From positions 124,001 through 188,000 of the forward strand of contig NZ_JAOPHT010000001.1 in assembly GCF_025515305.1 (NCBI RefSeq): a stretch of DNA of 64,000 bases. The letters run 5' to 3'. Source of the DNA: Roseicyclus sediminis (GTDB taxonomy: Bacteria > Pseudomonadota > Alphaproteobacteria > Rhodobacterales > Rhodobacteraceae). Made by a program: the position numbers and the translations under genes. Below, in pieces: positions 17,006-25,206 of this stretch (position 1 is the stretch's first letter; every line of letters starts with the position of its first letter). The notes beneath the pieces were generated by a model. That model ran no database searches. It had not been told where the DNA came from and saw only the letters and a list, made by a program, of their open reading frames with translations.

Positions 17006-18169
17006 ATGCGCGCCGCCCTCACCGATCCGCCGATCCTGGCGCTGATGGTGGCACAGACCCTGATCTGGGCATCGATCTTCTATGTCTTTCCGGCGCTGGT
17101 CCTGCATTGGCAGGACGAGTTCGGCTGGTCCTCGGGGCAGGTCATGGGCGCCTTCTCGCTGGCGCTGGCGATCCAGGGCCTGGCCTCGGGTCGCGTTGGC
17201 GGACTGATTGACCGGGGACTCGCCCCCTTGTCCATGCCGACCGGCGCGGTGCTGGGGGCGCTCTGCCTCGCGGCGCTGACCCAGGTGCAGCACCTGTGGC
17301 AGTTCTATGCGGTCTGGGCGGTGATGGGCCTTGCCATGAGCCTCACGCTTTATGACGCGGCCTTCGCGCTGGTGGTGCGCGGCCGGGACGAGACGGCGCG
17401 GGCGGGGATCACGGCGATCACGCTGGTCGCGGGTTTCGCCTCGACGCTGGCCTACCCGCTGACGGCTTGGTTGTCGGACCTGTCGGGATGGCGCCTCGCC
17501 GTCTGGGTGCTGATCGGCCTCGTGCTCGCCGTGAACCTGCCGCTTGCGACCTTCGCCGCGCGGCGCCTCGAACGGGAAGGGGCGGGCCGCGCGCTCCCCG
17601 ATGCGACACAGGCGCCAGAGGCATGGAGACGCCCCGGCTTCTGGCCCGTGACGCTCGGCTTTGCGCTGTCGGCGCTGGCGGTCGGGATCGTGGTCAGCCA
17701 CCTCCTGCCACTGCTGACGGCCGTGGGAGTCGGAACGGCATCGGCGGTCCTCGCGGCCTCCATGATCGGACCGGCGCAGGTGGCCGGCCGCATCGCCCTG
17801 ACCCTGGGCGGGGCGAGGACCGCGGCGCGTACACTGTCGATCCTCGCCTTCGGGGGGATGGGCCTTGCCGCATCGCTCCTCTTCGGGGCAGGCGCCCTTC
17901 CCGCGATCGTTTTCGCCTTCGCGCTCCTGCACGGAATGTGCACCGGGATCGTCAGCATCCTGCGTCCCGTGGTGATCCGCGAGACGCTCGGCTCCCGGAA
18001 CTTCGGCGCGGTGCAGGGCGCCGTCGTTCGCCCTTCGCTCTTTGCCTTTGCGGCCGCGCCCTTCGTCGCCGCGATGCTTGCCGATGCGGGCGGCTACCTG
18101 CCCGTCCTCGCGTTGTGCATCATGGCGCAAGGCGCGGGTGCGGTCCTTCTGTCCCGCCTGAGGACATGA
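17006..18169 (+). CDS. Major facilitator superfamily transporter
   Basis: A 387-residue integral membrane protein with about twelve hydrophobic helices in two halves, the MFS layout. The first half carries GGLIDRG after helix 2, a degenerate MFS motif A, and the ends are short and cytoplasmic. The overall pattern is like the YbfB/OxlT-type secondary carriers of organic anions or drugs, but no substrate can be read. It begins eight bases after a glycosyltransferase-like gene. A strong hairpin lies immediately after its stop. Confidence 0.88.
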   Translation: MRAALTDPPILALMVAQTLIWASIFYVFPALVLHWQDEFGWSSGQVMGAFSLALAIQGLASGRVGGLIDRGLAPLSMPTGAVLGALCLAALTQVQHLWQFYAVWAVMGLAMSLTLYDAAFALVVRGRDETARAGITAITLVAGFASTLAYPLTAWLSDLSGWRLAVWVLIGLVLAVNLPLATFAARRLEREGAGRALPDATQAPEAWRRPGFWPVTLGFALSALAVGIVVSHLLPLLTAVGVGTASAVLAASMIGPAQVAGRIALTLGGARTAARTLSILAFGGMGLAASLLFGAGALPAIVFAFALLHGMCTGIVSILRPVVIRETLGSRNFGAVQGAVVRPSLFAFAAAPFVAAMLADAGGYLPVLALCIMAQGAGAVLLSRLRT

Positions 18170-18172
18170 AAA

Positions 18173-18195
18173 GGGCGGCCCACATGGGGCCGCCC
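18173..18195. terminator. Bidirectional intrinsic terminator
   Basis: A 9-bp perfect GC stem (GGGCGGCCC / GGGCCGCCC) with a 5-nt loop lies between the convergent MFS and hsp20 genes. On the minus strand it is followed by CTTTTC, a good intrinsic terminator for hsp20. On the plus strand the tail is CGCAAT, so termination of the MFS transcript would be weaker. Confidence 0.8.
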
Positions 18196-18220
18196 CGCAA
18201 TCCGTAAAAGATGGTCCGTA

Positions 18221-18682
18221 TCAGGCTTCGGCGCGCTCGGCCTCGATGGCCTTGGGGCCGGTCGTGGCGATCTCGATCCGGCGCGGCTTCAGAGCCTCGG
18301 GCACTTCGCGCACGAGATCGATATGCAGCATGCCGTTTTCATGGACCGCACCGGTCACCCGGACATGATCGGCCAGTTGGAACCGCTTCTCGAAGGCGCG
18401 CGTGGCGATACCGCGATGCAGGTAGGTGCGCTGCGTCTCGTCCTTCTCCTTGCGGGCGGCGATGACCAGTTCGGCCTCGCGCTGCTCGACCGCAAGCTCG
18501 GTCTCGGCAAAGCCCGCGACGGCGATCGAGATGCGATAGGCATTCTCGTCGATCTTCTCGATGTTGTAGGGCGGGTAGGTCGAGGGCGCGCTGTCCTGGG
18601 TCAGGACGCGGTCCAGAAGGTCCGCCATCCGGTCGAAACCGACCGTGGCACGGTAGAGCGGGGAAAAATCGTAGGTTCGCAT
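18221..18682 (-). CDS. Small heat-shock protein (Hsp20 / IbpA-like)
   Basis: This ATP-independent chaperone of the alpha-crystallin family holds unfolding proteins during heat or oxidative stress. The 153-residue product has an N-terminal FSPLYRATVGFDRMADLLD arm typical of class A bacterial sHsps, a central alpha-crystallin domain (about residues 38-130; YLHRGIATRAFEKRF, GMLHIDLVRE) and a short C-terminal tail with RRIEIA as the I-x-I-like motif. GGAGG lies upstream of the ATG. I looked for a ROSE-type RNA thermometer in the 137-bp leader region and found no convincing UUGCU-type anti-Shine-Dalgarno hairpin. Confidence 0.95.
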   Translation of the reverse strand: MRTYDFSPLYRATVGFDRMADLLDRVLTQDSAPSTYPPYNIEKIDENAYRISIAVAGFAETELAVEQREAELVIAARKEKDETQRTYLHRGIATRAFEKRFQLADHVRVTGAVHENGMLHIDLVREVPEALKPRRIEIATTGPKAIEAERAEA

Positions 18683-18819
18683 GGGTCATCCTCCATTGAG
18701 CGACAACGATGAGCGGAACGGCCCCGTGCGTCGGGCACCGTCCAATTGATCGCGCCGGTCCGGAACCGGCCCCGGCGCAGTCCTGAGGTGGGAAAGGAAT
18801 TCGGCGGTTTCAACCCCCT

Positions 18820-19653
18820 TCAGGGCCGGATGAACCGCGCCCCGATCTGCGACCGCCCGCCATCGCCGGACAGCGTGCCAAACCGCGATCCATGCGCCTC
18901 GGTGCCACCGTCGAGCTGCCCGAGCAAGGCCGCCACATGACGGTCGAGCGCCACTGCCATGGACAGTTCCGCACCCTGCCGGTCCGTCGCGCTGGCCGAG
19001 ATCACCGCGACGACCTCGGGCACGCCGTCCACGATCCGCATGACCGGCGAGCCGGAGCTGCCCTGCACCACGCGGCACGAAAGGACGCGCACATCTTCCG
19101 CCCCTTCCAGCACGCGGCAGCCTTCCTCGATCGAGGCGTGGGCTTCGCGCCGCGCGCCGTAGGAGACCACCGTCACCTCCAGCCCCCGCACGGCACGGCG
19201 TCCCGTCGGAATGGGCGCGATGCGGTTGGAGCGCACCGGCAGGTCGAGCTCCAGAAGCGCGATGTCCTGCCCGATCCCCTCGAGGTCCGGATCGGAGCGG
19301 GGCACGTAGCCGGCCGGCACGACACTTTGCCGGACGCCGCGCATCGCCTCGGCCCGCCCGTTGCGAAGGCCCGCGAGGAAGGTGAGCGACCGGTCGGGGA
19401 AACGCTCCATCGTCTCGGGATGATGGAGGCAATGCGCCGCCGTCAGCACGAGGCGGTCGGTGATGAGGGTCGCGGTGCAGAAGGAAACTCCGGTGTCCAG
19501 CCGCCCCACCCCGGTCCAGGGCTGCGCGTCATCGGCGCTGGTCAGTGGGCGGAGCAGGTCGAGCCCGGCCGCCCTCTGCTGGCTCGGCAGGTCCTGAGAC
19601 AGCACCGGGCCGGCGAGAATCACCGCGAGAACGGTCAGGAAAAGACGTCGCAT
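18820..19653 (-). CDS. Exported trypsin-like serine protease
   Basis: The 277-residue protein begins with a Sec signal peptide (MRRLFLTVLAVILAGPVLS). The chymotrypsin-fold catalytic triad is readable: His74 in TAAHC, Asp130 in GQDIALLEL and Ser200 in GSSGSPV. Cysteine pairs typical of trypsin-like proteases flank the histidine and serine regions. No PDZ domain is present, so it is not a DegP-type enzyme. The ATG at 19653 follows GGAGGG by four to five bases; starting 54 bases earlier would bury the signal peptide. It acts in the periplasm or outside the cell. Substrates are unknown. Confidence 0.9.
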   Translation of the reverse strand: MRRLFLTVLAVILAGPVLSQDLPSQQRAAGLDLLRPLTSADDAQPWTGVGRLDTGVSFCTATLITDRLVLTAAHCLHHPETMERFPDRSLTFLAGLRNGRAEAMRGVRQSVVPAGYVPRSDPDLEGIGQDIALLELDLPVRSNRIAPIPTGRRAVRGLEVTVVSYGARREAHASIEEGCRVLEGAEDVRVLSCRVVQGSSGSPVMRIVDGVPEVVAVISASATDRQGAELSMAVALDRHVAALLGQLDGGTEAHGSRFGTLSGDGGRSQIGARFIRP

Positions 19654-19760
19654 GAACCCTCCGGGCATGGGTGTCGCCGGATAGGCTAACTTGCCGGGAT
19701 GGCACAAATCGGGCCCGTTTGTGGGCCCCCGACGGCCATTGCCGCGCCCCTGCGCCGACC

Positions 19761-21083
19761 TCAGCGCAGGACCGGCACCGGCACCTCGCGCTTGCCCGGC
19801 GCGTCGAGCGCTGGCGGACGCGGACCGCCCGTGGCCCAGTCGAGCAATTCGACGGTATGCACGATCGGCACCTCGGTGCCCGACCCGATCTGCATCATGC
19901 AGCCGATGTTGCCCGCCGCGATGATGTCGGGCCGCGTCGCCTCAAGCGTCTCGACCTTGCGCGCCTTGAGCTGCCCGGAAATCTCCGGCTGCATCAGGTT
20001 GTAGGTGCCCGCAGACCCGCAGCAGAGATGGCTGTCGGCCGGCTCCACCACCTTGAAGCCCGCGCGCTTCAGGAGGTCCTTGGGATAGGTCTTGATCTGC
20101 TGCCCGTGCTGGAGCGAGCAGGCCGCGTGATAGGCGATCTTCAACCCCTTCGCCTCCCCCTCCGGCAGGTCGAGCTTCATCAGGACCTCGGAGACGTCCA
20201 TCGCGATGGCGGCCACCGCCTTCGCCTCCTCGGCAAGGCTTTCCGTCCGGAACATGTGGCCGTAATCCTTCACGGTCGTCCCGCACCCGCTCGTGTTGAT
20301 GACGATGGCATCCAGCCCCTCGGCCTTCATCTCGCGCGTCCAGGCCCCGATATTCCTGGCCGCCGTCGCGTGGCTCTCGGCGGTCTTGCCCATGTGATGC
20401 GTCAGCGCCCCGCAACAGCCCTGCCCCTCCGCGATCACGACATCGCAGCCGAGCCGCGTCAGCAGCCGGATGGTCGCATCGTTGATGTCGGTATTGAGCG
20501 CCCGCTGCGCGCAGCCCGTCATCAGCGCCACACGCATCTTCCGCTCGCCTTCCGCCGGGAAGACCTGCGGATCGTCGTTGCGGCTGACCGGCGGGATCGT
20601 CTTCGGCGCCATCGCGAGCATCGCCTTGAGCCGCGCGTCGGGCATCAGGAAGGCGAAGGGCCGCCCGATCTTGGCCCCGAGCAGCGCGATCCGGAACCGC
20701 GTCGGATAGGGCAGGATCCGCGCCAGCGTCCAGCGCAGCATCCGCTCGAACAGGGGCCGTTTGTAAGTCTCCTCGATGTATTCCCGCGCATGGTCGACGA
20801 GGTGCATGTAATGCACACCCGAGGGACAGGTCGTCATGCAGGCGAGGCAGGAGAGGCAACGGTCGATGTGCCTGACGGTCTTCTCGTCGGCCGGCCGACC
20901 CTTCTCCAGCATGTCCTTGATGAGGTAGATCCGCCCCCGCGGACTGTCGAGCTCGTCCCCCAGAACCTGGTAGGTGGGGCAGGTCGCCGTGCAGAACCCG
21001 CAATGCACGCAGGTGCGCAGAACCTCGTTCGATCGCTGGATCGCAGGGTCCTTGAGCTGCTCGGGGGTGAAGGTGGTCTGCAT
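19761..21083 (-). CDS. glcF: Glycolate oxidase iron-sulfur subunit
   Basis: GlcF transfers electrons from the flavin subunits of glycolate dehydrogenase, which oxidises glycolate to glyoxylate. The 440-residue product has two 4Fe-4S motifs near the N-terminus (CVHCGFCTATCP at about residues 25-36 and CLSCLACMTTCP at about 76-87). Two CCG-type cysteine-rich domains follow (GQGCCGALTHH, HLCCGSAGTYN). It is the last gene of the glcD-glcE-small membrane protein-glcF series. Confidence 0.96.
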   Translation of the reverse strand: MQTTFTPEQLKDPAIQRSNEVLRTCVHCGFCTATCPTYQVLGDELDSPRGRIYLIKDMLEKGRPADEKTVRHIDRCLSCLACMTTCPSGVHYMHLVDHAREYIEETYKRPLFERMLRWTLARILPYPTRFRIALLGAKIGRPFAFLMPDARLKAMLAMAPKTIPPVSRNDDPQVFPAEGERKMRVALMTGCAQRALNTDINDATIRLLTRLGCDVVIAEGQGCCGALTHHMGKTAESHATAARNIGAWTREMKAEGLDAIVINTSGCGTTVKDYGHMFRTESLAEEAKAVAAIAMDVSEVLMKLDLPEGEAKGLKIAYHAACSLQHGQQIKTYPKDLLKRAGFKVVEPADSHLCCGSAGTYNLMQPEISGQLKARKVETLEATRPDIIAAGNIGCMMQIGSGTEVPIVHTVELLDWATGGPRPPALDAPGKREVPVPVLR

Positions 21084-21093
21084 GTCCGCGCTT

Positions 21094-21447
21094 TCAGATC
21101 AAGGGAAGGATGACGAGGCCGAAGAGTGCCGATGCCGCGAGAAACACGAGGGTAAAGACCACCCGCGCCGCCCAGACGTTCTCGAACCGGCCAAGGTAGA
21201 GGTGGTAGAGCATGCCCGAAGCCGCCGCCGCGAGAAGTCCGACACCGAAGCCGCCGACCCGCTGCCCCGGCAAGCCGAGGACGTCGCCGCCGATGACGAT
21301 GGCTGCGAAGATGAGCGCCGCCGCCAGGACAAGCGCCCCCTGCGCCAGCGCCGCTCCCCGCGGCCGGTTCGTCATCAACGCCAGCCCGGCGAAGAGCGCA
21401 CCTGCAACCAGCGCCACGGGCAGGGCCTCGATCAGCACCGCCGCCAT
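21094..21447 (-). CDS. Small four-helix membrane protein inside the glc operon
   Basis: A 117-residue very hydrophobic protein with four predicted membrane helices (about residues 3-23, 33-53, 64-82 and 93-115) and short polar loops (NRPRG, LGRFENVWAAR). It starts one base after the glcE stop and ends 10 bp before glcF, so it must be co-transcribed with them. Position suggests a membrane anchor or partner for the glycolate dehydrogenase complex, or a passenger gene; this is inference from context only, and I recognise no family. Confidence 0.8.
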   Translation of the reverse strand: MAAVLIEALPVALVAGALFAGLALMTNRPRGAALAQGALVLAAALIFAAIVIGGDVLGLPGQRVGGFGVGLLAAAASGMLYHLYLGRFENVWAARVVFTLVFLAASALFGLVILPLI

Positions 21448-21448
21448 C

Positions 21449-22597
21449 TCAGGCCGCCATCAGACCGGGGTTGAGGATGCCGCGCGGGTCGAACTTGCGC
21501 CGCAGCCCTTCCGACAGTGCCGCGATCGGCGCGGGTTCGGGCTGGAACGGGGCGATGCGCGCCCGCGTCTCGGCCGAGGCGCGCACAAGCGTCGCGTGGC
21601 CCGCGTAGGCGCCGAGACGCGCGCGCAGGTCCGTGCCTTGGGGAACCCGTGCCCAGATCAGCCCGCCGCCCCAGTCGTAGAACACCTCGCCCCCGGTCAG
21701 TGCGGCGATCCCCGGCGCGTCCGTCGGCCTGACCGAAAGGCGCCAGACATCGTCAGCCGACCCCGCGAAGGGCAGGACGTCGCGAATCCCGAGCCAGGCC
21801 TCTCCCACCTGCACCGGATCCACCTCGGCCCGGACGGCGCCGAAGGGCTTGAGAAGGTCCAGGAGTCGCCCGGTGCGGTAGGCCACGCTCGCCGCGAACC
21901 CCTCGAGCCGCAGCATCGTCAGCGGCACACCCTCGGGACCCGCCGGAAGATGCGCGGCGCCCGTCACCTCGAAGGGGGAGCCCAGCGCCACCGCCATCGC
22001 CTCCACCGCCTGCAGGTCGCCCAGACCGTCGATCACCACGCAGGCCTGCGTCTCGGTCGCCGGCAGGACCTTGAAGGCCACCTCCGTGAGCACGCCCAGC
22101 GTTCCCCGGCTGCCCGCCAGCAGTTTCACGAGGTCGTAGCCGGTGACGTTCTTCATCACCCGGCCGCCGTTCTTCAGGATGGTCCCGGTCCCGTCGACGA
22201 ACCGCACCCCGATCAGGCTGTCGCGGCAGGCCCCGGCCTGGATGCGCCGCGGCCCCGAAACGTTGGCCGCCACGACGCCGCCGATCGTCGGCTCGCCCCC
22301 GGTGCCGAGAAGCACCCGGTGATCCATCGGCTCGAAGGGCAGGCGCTGGTTCTCGGACGCCAGAACCGCCTCGACCTCGGCGAGCGGCGTTCCGGCGCGC
22401 ACCACGATCGTCAGCGCGCCCGGCTCGTACAGCTCGACACCGCTCAGCCCGCCGACCGACAGGACCTCACCCTCCACGGGGCGGCCCACAGGCCGCGTCC
22501 CGCCGCCTTCGATGCGCAGCGGCCCCGTGGCGGAGGCGACGGCCTCGCTCAATTCTGTCTCGGTGGTCGGCGTCAGCACGGGCCCGCGCTCCTTCAT
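21449..22597 (-). CDS. glcE: Glycolate oxidase FAD-binding subunit
   Basis: GlcE is the second flavin-type subunit of glycolate dehydrogenase. The 382-residue protein has the FAD-binding PCMH pattern with IEGGGTRP, GALTIVVRAGTPLAEVEAVL, GGEPTIGGVVAANVSGP, RDSLIGVRFVDGTG and NGGRVMKNVTGYDLVKLLAGSRGTLGVLTE-type segments. It ends with FDPRGILNPG. Its start codon lies within a dispersed intergenic repeat (22592-22645), which also supplies the GAGGAAAG ribosome binding site. Confidence 0.95.
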   Translation of the reverse strand: MKERGPVLTPTTETELSEAVASATGPLRIEGGGTRPVGRPVEGEVLSVGGLSGVELYEPGALTIVVRAGTPLAEVEAVLASENQRLPFEPMDHRVLLGTGGEPTIGGVVAANVSGPRRIQAGACRDSLIGVRFVDGTGTILKNGGRVMKNVTGYDLVKLLAGSRGTLGVLTEVAFKVLPATETQACVVIDGLGDLQAVEAMAVALGSPFEVTGAAHLPAGPEGVPLTMLRLEGFAASVAYRTGRLLDLLKPFGAVRAEVDPVQVGEAWLGIRDVLPFAGSADDVWRLSVRPTDAPGIAALTGGEVFYDWGGGLIWARVPQGTDLRARLGAYAGHATLVRASAETRARIAPFQPEPAPIAALSEGLRRKFDPRGILNPGLMAA

Positions 22598-22645
22598 CTT
22601 TCCTCAAATACGCATGGGGGAGCGCGAGGGGGCCAGCCCCCTCGC
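22592..22645 (-). repeat. Dispersed intergenic element: GC hairpin followed by GTATTTGAGGAAAGATGAAG
   Basis: On the minus strand a 9-bp hairpin (GCGAGGGGG / CCCCCTCGC, 4-nt loop, 22624-22645) is followed by GCTCCCCCATGC and then GTATTTGAGGAAAGATGAAG (22592-22611). This layout, a GC palindrome followed by a (G)AGTATTTG..AAAGATGAAG tail, recurs at 59541-59614 and is common between genes in Rhodobacterales as far as I recall. Here the ATG of the tail is the glcE start codon. Confidence 0.7.
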
Positions 22646-22659
22646 ACGGGTCGGCGCCG

Positions 22660-24105
22660 TCAGGCGGCGAAAGCCCCTTCCCGCCGCGACGCCGAGGCGG
22701 CGAGCGGGAAGACCTTGGCGGGGTTCAGAAGCCATTCGGGATCGAACACGTCCTTCACCTTCATCTGGATCTCGAGATCCTGCGGTTCGAACTGCGCCGT
22801 CATCAGGTCGCGCTTCTCGATCCCGACGCCATGCTCGCCAGTCAGGCAGCCGCCGACCTCGACGCAGAGCTTCAGGATATCCGCCCCGAAGGCCTCGCAT
22901 TTTTCGAGATCGCCGGGCTTGTTGGCGTCGAAAAGGATCAGCGGGTGCATGTTGCCGTCGCCCGCGTGGAACACGTTTGCGACGTCGAGGCCGTAATCCT
23001 TCGACATTTCCCCGATCCGGCGGAGCACAAGCGGCAGGGCGCTGACGGGGATCGTCCCGTCGAGGCACATGTAGTCGTTGATCTGTCCCATCGCGCCGAA
23101 GGCCGATTTCCGGCCGAGCCAGATGCGTTTCGCCTCGTCCTCGGACTGCGCCTCGCGCAGCTCCACCGGGTTGTGGCGGCGGGCGATCTGCAGGATGACG
23201 CCAAGCTGTTCGTCAATCTCGGCGGGGCTCCCCTCCACCTCCACGATCAGGAGCGCCTCGCACATCGGATAGCCGGCCTTGGCGAAGGCTTCCGTCGCCT
23301 CGATGCAGGGGCGGTCCATGAATTCGATCGCGACGGGCAGGACGCCCGCCTTTATGATGTCGGAGACGCAGGCGCCGGCCACCTCGTTCGAGTCGAAGCC
23401 CATCAGGACGGGCCGCGCGCCTTCCGGTTTCCGCAAGATGCGCAGCGTCGCCTCGGTCACGATCCCGAGCTGCCCTTCCGAGCCGCAGATCACGCCAAGC
23501 AGGTCGTAGCCCGGCGCGTCGAGATGCGCGCCGCCGATCTCGAGGATCTCGCCCTCCATCGTGACCATGGTCACGCCGAGGAGGTTGTTCGTCGTCACCC
23601 CGTATTTCAGGCAATGCGCTCCGCCCGAGTTCATCGCGATGTTGCCCGCGATGGCGCAGGCGAGCTGGCTCGAAGGGTCGGGGGCGTAGAAGAAATCCTC
23701 CTGCTCCACGGCGCCCGTCACGCTGAGGTTGGTGCGGCCCGACTGCACGCGGATGATGCGGTTGTCGTAGTCGGTCTCGAGCACCCGGTTCAGCCGCGAG
23801 ACGCCGACGATGACGCTGTCGGCCGTTGGCAGCGCGCCACCTGCAAGCGAGGTGCCGGAGCCGCGGGGGACGACCGGCACGCCCTCGGCATGGCAGACCT
23901 TCAGGACGGCCGCGACCTCCTCGGTCGAGGAGGGAAGGACCACGGCGAGCGGCGGACACTTGTAGGCGGTCAGCGCGTCGCACTCGTAGGCGCGCGTCTC
24001 TGCCTCGTCGTGAATCACGGCCGAGGCGGGCAGCACCTCCTGCAGGCGCGCGACGATGCGGGGCTTTCGGGACAGAACCTCGCTGTCCGGCACGGGCATT
24101 TCCAT
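22660..24105 (-). CDS. glcD: Glycolate oxidase FAD-linked subunit
   Basis: GlcD is the catalytic flavoprotein of glycolate dehydrogenase, oxidising glycolate or D-lactate. The 481-residue product (E. coli GlcD is about 500) shows the PCMH FAD-binding signature VVPRGSGTSLAGGALP, PGYDLLGVICGSEGQLGIVTEATLR, and the C-terminal FAD-oxidase motifs VFHAGDGNMHPLI and GEHGVGIEKR. The ATG at 24105 has GGAGG upstream; in-frame starts further up lie in the promoter region. It is first in the glcDEF operon and divergent from a membrane protein gene, with a candidate operator in the shared gap. Confidence 0.96.
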   Translation of the reverse strand: MEMPVPDSEVLSRKPRIVARLQEVLPASAVIHDEAETRAYECDALTAYKCPPLAVVLPSSTEEVAAVLKVCHAEGVPVVPRGSGTSLAGGALPTADSVIVGVSRLNRVLETDYDNRIIRVQSGRTNLSVTGAVEQEDFFYAPDPSSQLACAIAGNIAMNSGGAHCLKYGVTTNNLLGVTMVTMEGEILEIGGAHLDAPGYDLLGVICGSEGQLGIVTEATLRILRKPEGARPVLMGFDSNEVAGACVSDIIKAGVLPVAIEFMDRPCIEATEAFAKAGYPMCEALLIVEVEGSPAEIDEQLGVILQIARRHNPVELREAQSEDEAKRIWLGRKSAFGAMGQINDYMCLDGTIPVSALPLVLRRIGEMSKDYGLDVANVFHAGDGNMHPLILFDANKPGDLEKCEAFGADILKLCVEVGGCLTGEHGVGIEKRDLMTAQFEPQDLEIQMKVKDVFDPEWLLNPAKVFPLAASASRREGAFAA

Positions 24106-24131
24106 CGGGTCCTCCTCCCAGAAGCCGCCTG

Positions 24132-24170
24132 ATTGGTAAAGAAACATAACCAATTTAAGAGTCGAGGCAA
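24132..24170 (-). promoter_or_regulatory. Promoter and inverted-repeat operator of the glc operon
   Basis: On the minus strand TTGCCT (24165-24170) and TATGTT (24143-24148) are 16 bp apart and form a fair sigma-70 promoter. Overlapping the -10 and start region is the inverted repeat ATTGGT-N11-ACCAAT (24132-24154). TTGGT/ACCAA half-sites are typical of FadR-subfamily GntR regulators such as GlcC, PdhR and LldR, though those usually have a shorter spacer. No glcC gene is in the window. Confidence 0.55.
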
Positions 24171-24250
24171 ACGAAAAGACGCCACACCCCGCACCCCCGA
24201 GGCAAAATCGCCTCTTGCGGAGCCTACAGTTTGCCGTCAGGTCAGGCGAC

Positions 24251-24661
24251 ATGGAATGGGTCAAGGTGCTGCATTTGCTGGCCGTTCTGGGCTGGATGAC
24301 GGGGATCTTCGTGGCCCCGCGCGGCCTTATCTTCTGGAAACGCGAATACGCGAAGACAGGTGAATTCGGGCCCGCGGGGGACCTGACGGTACGTGTCTAC
24401 CGCTTCTCCCTCGGTCTCGGCGTGGTCGCGATTCTCAGCGGTCTTTGGCTTTTCTGGTGGTGGAGCTTTCCCGGTTGGGCCTGGGCCAAGCTCGGGATCG
24501 TGAGCATCCTCGCGCTGCATTACGGATGGACCGGACGCCTCGTGCTTCGCGCGAAAAAGGGCGTGTTCGAGGAAAGCGACCTCTGGCTGAGGGTGTTCAA
24601 CGAGCTCAGCGTGCTCTTCGCGATCGGCGTCCTGATCCTGGTGGTTTTCAAGCCGTTCTGA
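24251..24661 (+). CDS. CopD/HemJ-like small membrane protein
   Basis: A 136-residue protein with four predicted helices. It opens with MEWVKVLHLLAVLGWMTGIFVAP, which closely follows the pattern of HemJ (protoporphyrinogen oxidase) and CopD-type membrane proteins, including a conserved His in helix 1, and later has WAKLGIVSILALHYG. HemJ itself is usually close in size, so a heme-binding role is possible, but it may be a paralogue of unknown job. It is divergent from glcD. An in-frame start 36 bases earlier exists but adds a polar tail before the first helix; I use the ATG at 24251. Confidence 0.7.
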   Translation: MEWVKVLHLLAVLGWMTGIFVAPRGLIFWKREYAKTGEFGPAGDLTVRVYRFSLGLGVVAILSGLWLFWWWSFPGWAWAKLGIVSILALHYGWTGRLVLRAKKGVFEESDLWLRVFNELSVLFAIGVLILVVFKPF

Positions 24662-24704
24662 GGGCACACTGGCGCCCGAGGCCAAACCCCGGAGGAGAGA
24701 CGCC

Positions 24705-25148
24705 ATGCGCACCGTGATCGCCGCCCTTGTCCTGAGCCTGCCCGGCCTGGCCGCCACGGCAGATCCCGTGGACGATATCCTCGCGGCCGCAGCCGCCGAC
24801 TGCTCCGGTTTCGAGAACGGCGTCTTCGATGCGGCGGACGCCGTGGTCGAAGTCGACCTCGACGGACAGGAGCCTCTCGACAGGCTGGTGGACACGTCGC
24901 GTTTCACCTGCTCCTCGGCGGCCAGCATGTATTGCGGCTCGGGCGGCTGCAGCCTGCATGCCGTGGTCGGCGACGAGAGCTGGGAGTTTCAGGCCGAAGG
25001 CTGGCGCATGATCGATTGGGACGGACTGACGATCCTGCTCGTGGCGCGCGACGGAGGATGGTGCGGCGGTGCGGGGTCGCAGATCTGCTTCGAGGCGGTG
25101 AACTGGAGTGCAGGCTCCATGCTGACGGTCATGCCGCCGCCGGGTTGA
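24705..25148 (+). CDS. Small exported cysteine-containing protein
   Basis: A 147-residue protein with a signal peptide (MRTVIAALVLSLPGLAATA) and an acidic mature part with six cysteines (DCSGF, FTCSS, YCGSGGCS, WCGGAGSQICFE), probably in disulfides in the periplasm. GGAGGAGAG precedes the ATG. It lies 43 bp after the CopD/HemJ-like gene. The mature region (EVDLDGQEPLDRLVD, WEFQAEGWRM) is not a family I can name. Confidence 0.75.
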   Translation: MRTVIAALVLSLPGLAATADPVDDILAAAAADCSGFENGVFDAADAVVEVDLDGQEPLDRLVDTSRFTCSSAASMYCGSGGCSLHAVVGDESWEFQAEGWRMIDWDGLTILLVARDGGWCGGAGSQICFEAVNWSAGSMLTVMPPPG

Positions 25149-25206
25149 GCTGCGCCTCAACAGCTTGTGAGCCGACAGGACGCCTCCATGGCCTTAGGCT
25201 GGGTGC

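Noticed and set aside
18683-18819. ROSE-type RNA thermometer before hsp20
   Set aside because: No UUGCU-type strand that pairs with the GGAGG was found at the usual position.
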